Positions 7,144 through 14,409 of a stretch of DNA of 21,814 nucleotides are shown here, one piece after another. The notes beneath the pieces were generated by a model that saw nothing but the letters and a program-made list of their open reading frames with translations, had not been told where the DNA came from and searched no databases. The number at the start of each line of letters is the position of its first letter. Position 1 is the stretch's first letter. This DNA is from Pirellulales bacterium (GTDB taxonomy: Bacteria; Planctomycetota; Planctomycetia; Pirellulales; JALHLM01), in assembly GCA_022844585.1 (NCBI GenBank), contig JALHLM010000024.1, positions 1-21,814 on the forward strand. The letters run 5' to 3'. Both the position numbers and the translations under genes were made by a program.

Positions 7144-7545
7144 TTAACCAACCGCACGACCCACAGCGACGCCCAGCACGATCGCCGTCAATCCGGCCGC
7201 CAACTGCGCGGCGATATTTCCCACCGCCCACCAGGGCCCGCGGCTAACCCAAAGTTCGTAGACATCGAAGGCGAACGTGCTGTAGGTCGTGTACGCGCCG
7301 CAAAAGCCGGTCAGCAACAGCAGTCGCATGATCTCATAGCCCGGCTGCTGCACTTGCTCAGGCTTGATGTAACCCATTACGGCGCCAAAGACCAGGCAGC
7401 CCAGGGCGTTGACGACCAACGTGCCCAGCGGCCAGGCGCGATGAAACAGGCTTTGAACTAAATGCCCGGTGCCCCACCGTGCCAACGCACCGAAGGCGCC
7501 GGCCATGGCGACGCAGAGTACGCGGAACCAAACGGCGCTCAGCAT
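7144..7545 (-). CDS. crcB: Fluoride channel CrcB/Fluc
   Basis: A 133-residue inner membrane protein that exports fluoride as a dual-topology dimer. Family signatures are present in order: AGAFGALARWGTG near the start, GTLVVNALGCLVFG with the conserved Asn, and GFCGAYTTYSTFAFD with the TYSTF segment that lines the fluoride path. Four hydrophobic helices are visible. The frame is open to 7695, but the extension reads through the intrinsic terminator of the upstream gene, so the ATG at 7545 (MLSAVWFRVL) is chosen; the resulting length is typical. I looked for a fluoride riboswitch in the leader and saw none. A weak promoter-like site lies at 7588-7617. Confidence 0.93.
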   Translation of the reverse strand: MLSAVWFRVLCVAMAGAFGALARWGTGHLVQSLFHRAWPLGTLVVNALGCLVFGAVMGYIKPEQVQQPGYEIMRLLLLTGFCGAYTTYSTFAFDVYELWVSRGPWWAVGNIAAQLAAGLTAIVLGVAVGRAVG

Positions 7546-7587
7546 GTTGAGTATCTCGATGGACGTCACGGTTTCCGATGCGAAGGT

Positions 7588-7617
7588 ATTCGACTCGGTC
7601 CCTCGGAACTCGGTCAA
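7588..7617 (-). promoter_or_regulatory. Candidate promoter for crcB
   Basis: On the minus strand, TTGACC (7612-7617) and TCGAAT (7588-7593) are 18 bases apart. The -35 box is good and the -10 box weak. It falls between the terminator of the PEP-CTERM gene and the crcB ATG, where a promoter is expected. Confidence 0.3.
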
Positions 7618-7634
7618 TGCCATTCCACTGGTGC

Positions 7635-7674
7635 AAAAAAAAGCGGCCCGCGAAGCAAAGACTTCGCGGGCCGC
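7635..7674 (-). terminator. Strong intrinsic terminator after the PEP-CTERM fusion gene
   Basis: A perfect 13-bp GC-rich stem (7643-7655 with 7662-7674) with a 6-base loop is followed on the minus strand by eight T (7635-7642). It begins 25 bases after the stop codon at 7699 and should separate this transcript from crcB. Confidence 0.92.
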
Positions 7675-7698
7675 GTAAATTCGTCGAGCAATCAAAAA

Positions 7699-10188
7699 CT
7701 ACCGCTTCTTGCGGGCCACGGCCAGCAACGCCAGCGCGCCGCAGGAGGCCAGGAACCACGTGGACGGCTCCGGCACGGCCAAAGCGCCCGGCCCTGCGCC
7801 GAAGTTGTTGCGGACGTTGTTGAGGTCGGCGATCGTGACTTGTCCGTCGCCGCTGCCGACGGTGTCGCCGAGACCAACGCCGCCGAAGTTGTTACGGACG
7901 TTGTTGAGGTCGACGATGTCGACCTTGCCGTCGCCGTTCGTGTCGCCTTGTTGTCCGGGAGCGACATCGTACTTCACGATGCCCTGACGCAACTCGCCAT
8001 TGGCGGAATACTCAAACACCAGATCGCGCAATTCGGCGGACACCGCGGAGGCGAACAACTGGCCGATCGACAACGAAGCGCCCACGGCGACATTCGATGC
8101 GCCGGCAATGTTCAACTCACTGATCGCGCCCAAGTCGGGTGAAGCCGGCAGCCAGCCTGCACCGAGACCGGTCCAGGCGCCATCCAACAGATCGTTGTCG
8201 GAGAGAATGCTGTAGCCGTTCAACGAGATGGAAGCGCCCACCGGGTTCGTAATCGCCGCAGCACCCGAAACAGGGTCGACGGCCAGCACGAGCGTGTTAT
8301 CGACCTTCAGGTTCGCGGTGTTGTCGCCATAGACGAGGCGATACTGCAGGCCCTCGCCCAACTCCGGAGCCGAGCTCGTGTCGAGACTGGCGAACGTGCC
8401 AGACATCGTGGCGGCACGGACCAGTTCGAACTCCGCGCCATAGTTTGGAGAGGCGCCTGAGACTTCGACCTTCAGGACCGGCGCGGCCAATGCGGCATGG
8501 CCAGCGGAGACGATCGGGCTATGATCGCCACCCGAAATCTCCGCGATCAGCGTCCCGCCCAGTTCCAGCGTGCCGACGGTGAAATTCACACCGCCGCCGG
8601 AAATCTTCGTGGTGCGACCCAAGCGGGCGATCGTTTCCACGACGACCTGACCATTGCCGCTGACGTTGAGGTGGCTATTCTGGCCACTGACGTTCAACGC
8701 GTAGGGCGAAAACGTGCCGCCGGGCAACACGTCCACCGTCCCGGAGCCGTACCGCCCGACATACGCGAAGCCGTGATTATCGAAATCACGAACGACGCCC
8801 AGCGAGCCGCCGGCACGAATTTCCAGGGCCCCGGATTGGCCGGCGGCGTCGCCAATAATCAAACCAGCCGGGGGATCGACAGGACCGCCCACAAACGCGC
8901 GGCCGCCATTGGAAATGATGCCGTATTCATTTCCCGCGATCGGCTGGCTGGGGACAAACTGCGGATTCCAATTCTCTTTAACATTCCAGTCCGCGGCATT
9001 CGGACCAGCCACATTCCACTGATAAGGGATGAAGGGATCTTCGATGGGGTCCTGGGCGCCCGCGTTCGGAGTCCCAGCCAGCAATCCCGCCACCAACGCC
9101 AGGCCAGCGACCATGCCGCGTGTCATGCGGCGGCGACGCACGACGAGCGTGGCGCCGCAGGCCAAAGCAGCCAGCACCAACGTGCTCGGTTCAGGAACCG
9201 CACGCAGCGGTTGGCCATTCGCCAATTGGTAGGACGCGCGGAAATCGACGAAGTCAGCCATATTGACCGCGCCGTCGAAGTTGATATCGCCGTCGGCGAA
9301 TCCGCCCGCCTGGTTAAAGTTGCCACGGAGAAGGTCGTAGTCGGCGGTGTTGACCTGGTCGTCGCCGTTGAAGTCGCCGGACGTGCCGTCGATCACGGTG
9401 TCGACGGCGACCAGGAAGCCGATGTGGAAGCCGTTGCCCGATGCGGGAGGAATGCTCAACACTTGCTGCAGCAAGGCGTAGGAAGCGTTCGCGTCAAGCT
9501 GGCGTGTGCCGGCATGCACATCCGAGCCGCCTTCATACGGATCGGTGATGTCGTCGAGCTGGCCGCCGCCGTAGGCGATGTAGACCGCCTCGGGAATGGA
9601 TGGATCAAAAGGATGTTCGCCGACGAGCACGCCCAAGTCCGGCAACACGAATGACATATTCGTGATGGGCACGCCGTTGTTCGTCCAATAGAAGTAGAAA
9701 CTCTGACGCTGGAACAGCGGCGTGGCGCCCGGCGCCGCATGCAGCCAATCCAGCCCGTCGATCGTGAAACTGCTGTTAGCAGCGGGGCTGTTCGCGATCC
9801 ATTGTCCGTCCAGGGGCTCGAACGAGAACTCGATGACCTCGCCTGGATTGTGCCATTCAGTAAATTCGAAAATGGTTTGACCGTCGATCCCGGCCGCTTG
9901 TTCCAGGTTCAGATCAAATCGTCCCGGGAATTTCACGGCACGTTCGTTGATCCGCAACTCGCCGACGTTTTCGGCGATGCCGTCGAAGGTGAGGGTCAGC
10001 GGCGGGGTGCCGTAGTCCGTAATCACCCCGGTCTCCGGCTCCTTCACCACTCCGAAGCTGTTTGGGAAGTTTTCGCCTGAGAAGGTGTACGTGTCGCCGT
10101 ACGGGGTGGGATGCCCCCAGGCCGTCACCGCTGACAGGCAGCACAGGACTGCCGCGCCCGCACTCACTCGAAGTTGTCTCAAAGTCAT
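7699..10188 (-). CDS. Double PEP-CTERM/dockerin protein: two exported proteins joined in one frame
   Basis: An 829-residue reading frame that reads as two complete exosortase substrates in tandem. Part 1 (residues 1-354) has a signal peptide (LRVSAGAAVLCCLSAVTAWG), a beta-rich domain of unknown function, an EF-hand/dockerin-like pair (GDFNGDDQVNTADYDLL, GDINFDGAVNMADFVDF) and a PEP-CTERM tail: AVPEPST, hydrophobic helix, VVRRRR. With no stop codon, part 2 begins at Met355 (ATG at 9126) with a second signal peptide (TRGMVAGLALVAGLLAGTPNAGA). A G-rich passenger resembling autotransporter-like repeats follows (GALEIRAGGSLGVVRD, GRYGSGTVDVLPGGTF). Then come another dockerin pair (GDTNGDGKVDIVDLNNVR, GDGQVTIADLNNVR) and a second PEP-CTERM tail ending VARKKR. 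GGAGAG lies before the ATG at 10188. It may be a genuine fusion, two genes that lost a stop, or a sequencing error. The exosortase is not in the window. Confidence 0.85.
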   Translation of the reverse strand: MTLRQLRVSAGAAVLCCLSAVTAWGHPTPYGDTYTFSGENFPNSFGVVKEPETGVITDYGTPPLTLTFDGIAENVGELRINERAVKFPGRFDLNLEQAAGIDGQTIFEFTEWHNPGEVIEFSFEPLDGQWIANSPAANSSFTIDGLDWLHAAPGATPLFQRQSFYFYWTNNGVPITNMSFVLPDLGVLVGEHPFDPSIPEAVYIAYGGGQLDDITDPYEGGSDVHAGTRQLDANASYALLQQVLSIPPASGNGFHIGFLVAVDTVIDGTSGDFNGDDQVNTADYDLLRGNFNQAGGFADGDINFDGAVNMADFVDFRASYQLANGQPLRAVPEPSTLVLAALACGATLVVRRRRMTRGMVAGLALVAGLLAGTPNAGAQDPIEDPFIPYQWNVAGPNAADWNVKENWNPQFVPSQPIAGNEYGIISNGGRAFVGGPVDPPAGLIIGDAAGQSGALEIRAGGSLGVVRDFDNHGFAYVGRYGSGTVDVLPGGTFSPYALNVSGQNSHLNVSGNGQVVVETIARLGRTTKISGGGVNFTVGTLELGGTLIAEISGGDHSPIVSAGHAALAAPVLKVEVSGASPNYGAEFELVRAATMSGTFASLDTSSAPELGEGLQYRLVYGDNTANLKVDNTLVLAVDPVSGAAAITNPVGASISLNGYSILSDNDLLDGAWTGLGAGWLPASPDLGAISELNIAGASNVAVGASLSIGQLFASAVSAELRDLVFEYSANGELRQGIVKYDVAPGQQGDTNGDGKVDIVDLNNVRNNFGGVGLGDTVGSGDGQVTIADLNNVRNNFGAGPGALAVPEPSTWFLASCGALALLAVARKKR

Positions 10189-10493
10189 GGATCCGCTCTC
10201 CGGTGCGCCGCCTGCATGGCGCCCAATGCCCTAACCACCCCCAGACTGGGTACTCCGCGTGCCCAGTTTCACAGCGGGTGGCGCCTCACTTGTCCAATTT
10301 CCAGCCTATCAAAGGCAAGATTTATGGACAACGAAAATTATGCTAATAATCCGCTTTTTGTCGACACCCAGGTCCCACTCGGCAGGTAGCAATTAGGCGG
10401 CCGCCGGCACTTCGCGATCCGACTTTATCCGGATTGCCCCATCCACTATGCTGACGCCGGTATTTACACAGGGTGCAGAAGGATGCTGCCGCC
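10189..10493. other. Intergenic region between divergent PEP-CTERM and cytochrome genes
   Basis: About 305 bases. It holds a ribosome binding site (GGAGAG) next to 10188, an AT-rich patch around 10310-10360 with a good minus-strand promoter candidate (10337-10364), and AGAAGGA (10477-10483) before the cytochrome b start. A weak plus-strand -10-like TATGCT lies at 10447-10452. No coding sequence is supported here. Confidence 0.5.
10337..10364 (-). promoter_or_regulatory. Promoter candidate for the double PEP-CTERM gene
   Basis: On the minus strand, TCGACA (10359-10364) and CATAAT (10337-10342) are 16 bases apart. Each matches the sigma-70 consensus at five of six positions, in the only AT-rich patch of the region. 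The predicted leader is about 140 bases before the ATG at 10188. Confidence 0.42.
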
Positions 10494-11525
10494 GTGTTGA
10501 TCGACGCCGCGCACAAACGCTGGGGATGGACGACCGGTGCGCTAGGTCTCGTCGCCGCCTTGGCTTACGCGGTTTACGCTCGATCCGCCCCCGGCGGCCC
10601 AGTGGGGGGCAGTTGGCAGGGGCTGCTCTTCGGCCTCGCCGGTTCCGCGCTGATGGTTTACGCCGGGCTGCTGGGCGTGCGCAAAAAATTTCCACGCTGG
10701 CGAATCGGCAGCGCGCAGACCTGGTTGCGAGGGCACATCTGGCTCGGCCTGCTGAGCGTCCCGCTGATCCTGTTTCACGCCGGCTTTCGCCTGGGGGGAA
10801 CGCTGGAACAGCTGCTCTGGGCAGTGCTCGCGGCGATCATCTTCAGCGGACTGTTGGCGCTCGCGCTCCAGCAGTGGCTACCGCGGATGATGACGGTCCG
10901 CGTGCCGCGCGAAACCTTCTACGAGCAGGTGCCCCACGTCTGCGCGCTCCTGCAATTCGAGGCCGACGCGCAGCTGGCCGAAATCTGCGGCCCCTGGCCG
11001 TTCGAACGGCCGTCGCTGGTCGAGGAACCGCGTCGCAAGTCCTACAAATACGTGGTGTACACGAGCGAGATCCCGCCGGAGCCGCCGCCCGAACCCGTCG
11101 CCGCTCCGGTCGCATCACCGCCAGAGACTGCCGGGGGTACTGCAACCGCCGTCAAGGCAGCGCCCAAACCAACGCCGAAGCCGCGCGGCCCGCGCGTGCC
11201 GACGGCCGCCCAAGGAAGTGCGCCGCTACGGCAAGTTTATGAGAGTAAGATCCGGCCATTTCTAGACGCTTCCTGGCAGTCCGGGAGCGACCTGGCCGAC
11301 GCGCAGACGACCGAAGGGCTGTTCGCGCAATTGCGAGCAGAATTGCCCCAAGAATTCCATCGCGAACTGCAAATGCTGTGGGACGCCTGCGACGAACGCC
11401 GAGAATTGGCGGAGCAGGTCAAATTGCATCGCTTGCTTCACAGCTGGATGTTTCTCCACGTACCACTCACCTGGGCGCTACTGGTCTTAGGCGCAGCGCA
11501 TGTCATGTCCGCGTTGTATTGGTAA
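10494..11525 (+). CDS. Predicted di-haem b-type membrane cytochrome, first gene of cytochrome cluster
   Basis: A 343-residue membrane protein starting at GTG 10494, ten bases after AGAAGGA; a GTG at 10473 would add seven residues. Hydrophobic helices lie at about 13-29, 41-61, 78-98, 106-126 and 318-342. Two helices carry His-x13-His pairs: His81/His95 (GHIWLGLLSVPLILFHAGF) and His322/His336 (LHVPLTWALLVLGAAHVM). This is the spacing by which cytochrome b and ferric-reductase-type proteins hold two stacked haems. Between helices four and five lies a large soluble insert of about 190 residues with a Pro/Ala-rich linker (about 193-235). The gene is 41 bases before a deca-haem cytochrome c and heads a co-directional cluster. 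The inferred role is passing electrons between the quinone pool and the periplasmic cytochromes. The family name is not recognised. Confidence 0.72.
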   Translation: MLIDAAHKRWGWTTGALGLVAALAYAVYARSAPGGPVGGSWQGLLFGLAGSALMVYAGLLGVRKKFPRWRIGSAQTWLRGHIWLGLLSVPLILFHAGFRLGGTLEQLLWAVLAAIIFSGLLALALQQWLPRMMTVRVPRETFYEQVPHVCALLQFEADAQLAEICGPWPFERPSLVEEPRRKSYKYVVYTSEIPPEPPPEPVAAPVASPPETAGGTATAVKAAPKPTPKPRGPRVPTAAQGSAPLRQVYESKIRPFLDASWQSGSDLADAQTTEGLFAQLRAELPQEFHRELQMLWDACDERRELAEQVKLHRLLHSWMFLHVPLTWALLVLGAAHVMSALYW

Positions 11526-11566
11526 ACAATCAACCGCCGCCATTCATCATTCATCACTAAGCCCAG

Positions 11567-13003
11567 ATGCCCTTTCCCCGCACCAGCAAATCGCTCTCCG
11601 AACGTGTCGCGGCCGAACTGCCGCCGCGCGGGCGCGGACTGCGCGGCGTGCGAAAACTCACCTGTTGGGCGTTGGCGGCGCTCGCGGCGTGCTGGCTGTT
11701 GTGGCAACAGGGCGTGGGAAATGATCGTGTGTTCCACGCAGGATCGATTTCCCAGGCGCATCAATTCATCGCCAACGATTGCGCGCGTTGCCATCAAGAT
11801 TCCTGGCAACCGCTGAAGCGATTGGTTTCGTTCAACAACTCGGCGACGTCCACGCCCGACGCCGCCTGCATTCAATGCCACGCCGGGCCGCAACATAACG
11901 ATCACCCTTCTGCGCAAATGGCACACTGCGCGCATTGCCACCGCGAGCATCACGGACAGCCAGCACTGTCGGCCGTCGACAATCGCTTTTGCACCGTTTG
12001 CCACACGGATCTCGAACAGGACGCGACGGCGCCGTTGCACTTCGCCGCACAGATCGCGGATTTCGCACAGCATCCGGAATTCGCTTTGCTCCGCACGGAC
12101 GTGCCGCCGGCGACGGATTCAACCACGGCGCATGGCGTGCATCGGGTCGCGCAATGGAGCACGGACGGCGCATCGCCCGGTTGGCGCGATAAATCGGCGA
12201 TCCGCTTCCATCATCACAAGCACATGCAGCCCAGCGATCCGCGCGGGCTCCCGTCTCCGTCTGGCGGTTTCGAGCGATTGGATTGCCAGAGTTGCCATCA
12301 GCCCGACAGCACCGGACAGTACATGCGGCCGATCGCCTACGAGCAGCACTGCGCGCGCTGCCATCCGTTGAGTTACGACGCACAATTAGAGCTCGGCGCG
12401 CCATTGCCGCACCGCGACGTGCAATTGGTGCGCGACGCCATGCGCAGCCGACTGGCCGAGGCGTTTCGTAACATGCAGCCGGCAGACACGGCGTCTACCC
12501 AGGCAACGCCGCGCGGCATTCCAGGAGCGACAGGCACTGCGCCGATCTTGCCCGGCGAATTGGACTGGGTGAATCAACGCCTCGTCACCGCCGAGCATGT
12601 CGTGTTCGGCAAGGAGGCCAAAGGCGGCTGCCGGTTTTGCCATACCTTGGAGGAGCGCGATTCCGGATTGAGCGTCACGCCAACGTCAATTCCCGACCGC
12701 TGGCAAACGCACGCTCGCTTCAACCACGCGAGTCATCGCCTCTTGGACTGCGCGGCGTGCCATGATCGCGCCACTGGAAGTATGACGACGGCGGATATTT
12801 TATTGCCTGGGATCGCGATTTGCCGCGAGTGCCACGGCGCTTCGGCGTCGAAATCCGGCCAGGCCAGCGATCGTTGCGTGGAATGCCACGACTATCACGA
12901 TCACGGCCAGAATACTCTGGCCGGCAAGTTGGGATTGAACCTCGAACCCGTCGATGCTCGGCCGGGCGGTGGCGCGCCACCTGACGAGGCGATGCAACCA
13001 TGA
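11567..13003 (+). CDS. Deca-haem cytochrome c, membrane-anchored
   Basis: A 478-residue protein with one N-terminal transmembrane helix (about 30-48) and a periplasmic domain carrying ten CxxCH haem sites, with first Cys at residues 72, 101, 121, 142, 240, 262, 355, 395, 419 and 437. Short F-x-H-x-x-H segments (FHHHKH at 214-219 and FNHASH at 385-390) precede haem groups and fit distal His ligands, as in class III/c7-like cytochromes. The sites cluster as four, two and four. The likely role is electron transfer along a haem wire from the cytochrome b to the two penta-haem proteins or an external partner. The stop overlaps the next start (ATGA at 13000-13003), so translation is probably coupled. 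No catalytic haem motif is recognised. Confidence 0.88.
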   Translation: MPFPRTSKSLSERVAAELPPRGRGLRGVRKLTCWALAALAACWLLWQQGVGNDRVFHAGSISQAHQFIANDCARCHQDSWQPLKRLVSFNNSATSTPDAACIQCHAGPQHNDHPSAQMAHCAHCHREHHGQPALSAVDNRFCTVCHTDLEQDATAPLHFAAQIADFAQHPEFALLRTDVPPATDSTTAHGVHRVAQWSTDGASPGWRDKSAIRFHHHKHMQPSDPRGLPSPSGGFERLDCQSCHQPDSTGQYMRPIAYEQHCARCHPLSYDAQLELGAPLPHRDVQLVRDAMRSRLAEAFRNMQPADTASTQATPRGIPGATGTAPILPGELDWVNQRLVTAEHVVFGKEAKGGCRFCHTLEERDSGLSVTPTSIPDRWQTHARFNHASHRLLDCAACHDRATGSMTTADILLPGIAICRECHGASASKSGQASDRCVECHDYHDHGQNTLAGKLGLNLEPVDARPGGGAPPDEAMQP

Positions 13004-14409
13004 ATATCGCACGTCGAATGCTGAAAGCGATGCTGGCGGCCGTGGTTGCTGCGGAGGGGATTGCCTGGTTCGCAACGGCGCCGCGCGCGGATGGGCCGGA
13101 AGAGTTGACATTGCCGGCGGCGAATGCCCTTCAGGCACAACCAGCCAAATGGGGTGGCGTCGGCGGGTGCGCCGCGGCGGCCTGCCATGGTGGCGAAGTG
13201 GAGCAACCACGTGGCGAGTATACGACTTGGATTTCACGTGATCCGCATTCCCGAGCCTATTCAGTGCTGTTTAACGAAACGTCGCTCCAAATGGCCCGGC
13301 AATTGGCGGGCGGCGATGCCGCGCGAAGTTTGCCGCCGCATGAGGATCGCCGCTGTTTGGCGTGTCACGCACCAACGGGGCCGGAGTCGGAGCGATCGCC
13401 ACAACTGGTCGGCGATGGCGTCGGCTGCGAAGCTTGCCACGGCGGGGCGAGTGAATGGGCCTCCACACATGCCACGATCGACTGGAAAAGTCTGTCGCCA
13501 GTCGAGAAAAAAGCAAAACGTCGATCGCTGGGCATGAACGACACGCGCGACCTGCTGGTCCGCACCCAACAATGCGTCCGCTGCCACGTCGGCGAAGGCG
13601 AAGCCGACGTCACGCACGACCTGATCGCGGCCGGACATCCGCGCTTAAGTTTCGAGATGGGCACGTTCCACGATCAACTGCCCAAGCACTGGTCAAACGA
13701 GTCGGAGCGCCGCGCCGACCGGGCCTTCGAAGCGAAGCTTTGGGCACTTGGTCAGATCACCGCCGCGACGGCGCAATACGAGCTGGTCGCCTCACGCGCC
13801 AGACTTGGCGATGGAATTGAGTTCGCAAACTACGATTGCTATGCCTGTCATCACGAGTTGCGCTCGTCGAGTCCACGTCCCGTCGCGCGTCCGGGCGACA
13901 CGCCGGGCCAGTTGCGGCCATTGAGTTGGTACGTCCCCGACGGCAAGACGTGGGGATTATTTACCAGCGAGGACGTTACGCGTGCGCTGGATACTGACGA
14001 CGGCCGAGCCGCCCACGCGTTGGCGAATCGTCTACCGAATTGGGCGACGGAAATGTCGAGTGCGAAGTGGGATCGCTCGATGATTGAGCAAATCCTCGCG
14101 GAGCGCGCCGCGGCGCCGCCGGAAAACTCAAGTTGGGACCAGGCCACGCAATGGTATCTCGCCATGGTCGCGCTCGAACGCGCGCGGTTGGACCATTTTG
14201 ACGCGCCGCCAACCGGCGCCGCCGCGGACGGCGATCAACAGGTGCTGGCGCAGTTGCAGGCGATCAAGGACTTGCTCAATTTCCCCGGCGGGGATGCAGG
14301 TCACGTGCTGAATAGCCCGCGCGACTTTGATCCGCAGGCCTTCGGGGACGCTGCGCAACGCTTGAACGCGGCAATTCAAGCGCGCAAGGCGTCGGGAGAC
14401 GGCCCATGA
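13000..14409 (+). CDS. Penta-haem cytochrome c (c554-like), with one CX4CH site
   Basis: A 469-residue exported protein; the signal-like N-terminus MNIARRMLKAMLAAVVAAEGIAWF may stay as an anchor. Haem sites are an unusual CAAAACH (CX4CH, Cys57) followed by CLACH (119), CEACH (143), CVRCH (192) and CYACH (280). Shared landmarks with the next gene include LACHAP, ACHGG, GMNDxRD, AAGHPxL, PxHW and ACHHEL. This layout resembles multihaem cytochromes of the cytochrome c554 family. Residues after about 290 are helical and lack haem sites. The start overlaps the deca-haem gene and the stop overlaps the next gene, both by ATGA. Its partners are probably the neighbouring cytochromes; substrate unknown. 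Confidence 0.87.
   Translation: MNIARRMLKAMLAAVVAAEGIAWFATAPRADGPEELTLPAANALQAQPAKWGGVGGCAAAACHGGEVEQPRGEYTTWISRDPHSRAYSVLFNETSLQMARQLAGGDAARSLPPHEDRRCLACHAPTGPESERSPQLVGDGVGCEACHGGASEWASTHATIDWKSLSPVEKKAKRRSLGMNDTRDLLVRTQQCVRCHVGEGEADVTHDLIAAGHPRLSFEMGTFHDQLPKHWSNESERRADRAFEAKLWALGQITAATAQYELVASRARLGDGIEFANYDCYACHHELRSSSPRPVARPGDTPGQLRPLSWYVPDGKTWGLFTSEDVTRALDTDDGRAAHALANRLPNWATEMSSAKWDRSMIEQILAERAAAPPENSSWDQATQWYLAMVALERARLDHFDAPPTGAAADGDQQVLAQLQAIKDLLNFPGGDAGHVLNSPRDFDPQAFGDAAQRLNAAIQARKASGDGP

Noticed and set aside
7546..7695. Longer CrcB N-terminus and a possible fluoride riboswitch
   Set aside because: The extension translates the upstream terminator. I searched the leader for the crcB-motif pattern and saw no matching stems.
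8497..9654. Plus-strand reading frame of 385 codons
   Set aside because: Antisense to the double PEP-CTERM gene; His/Arg/Asp-rich composition typical of a shadow frame in GC-rich DNA.
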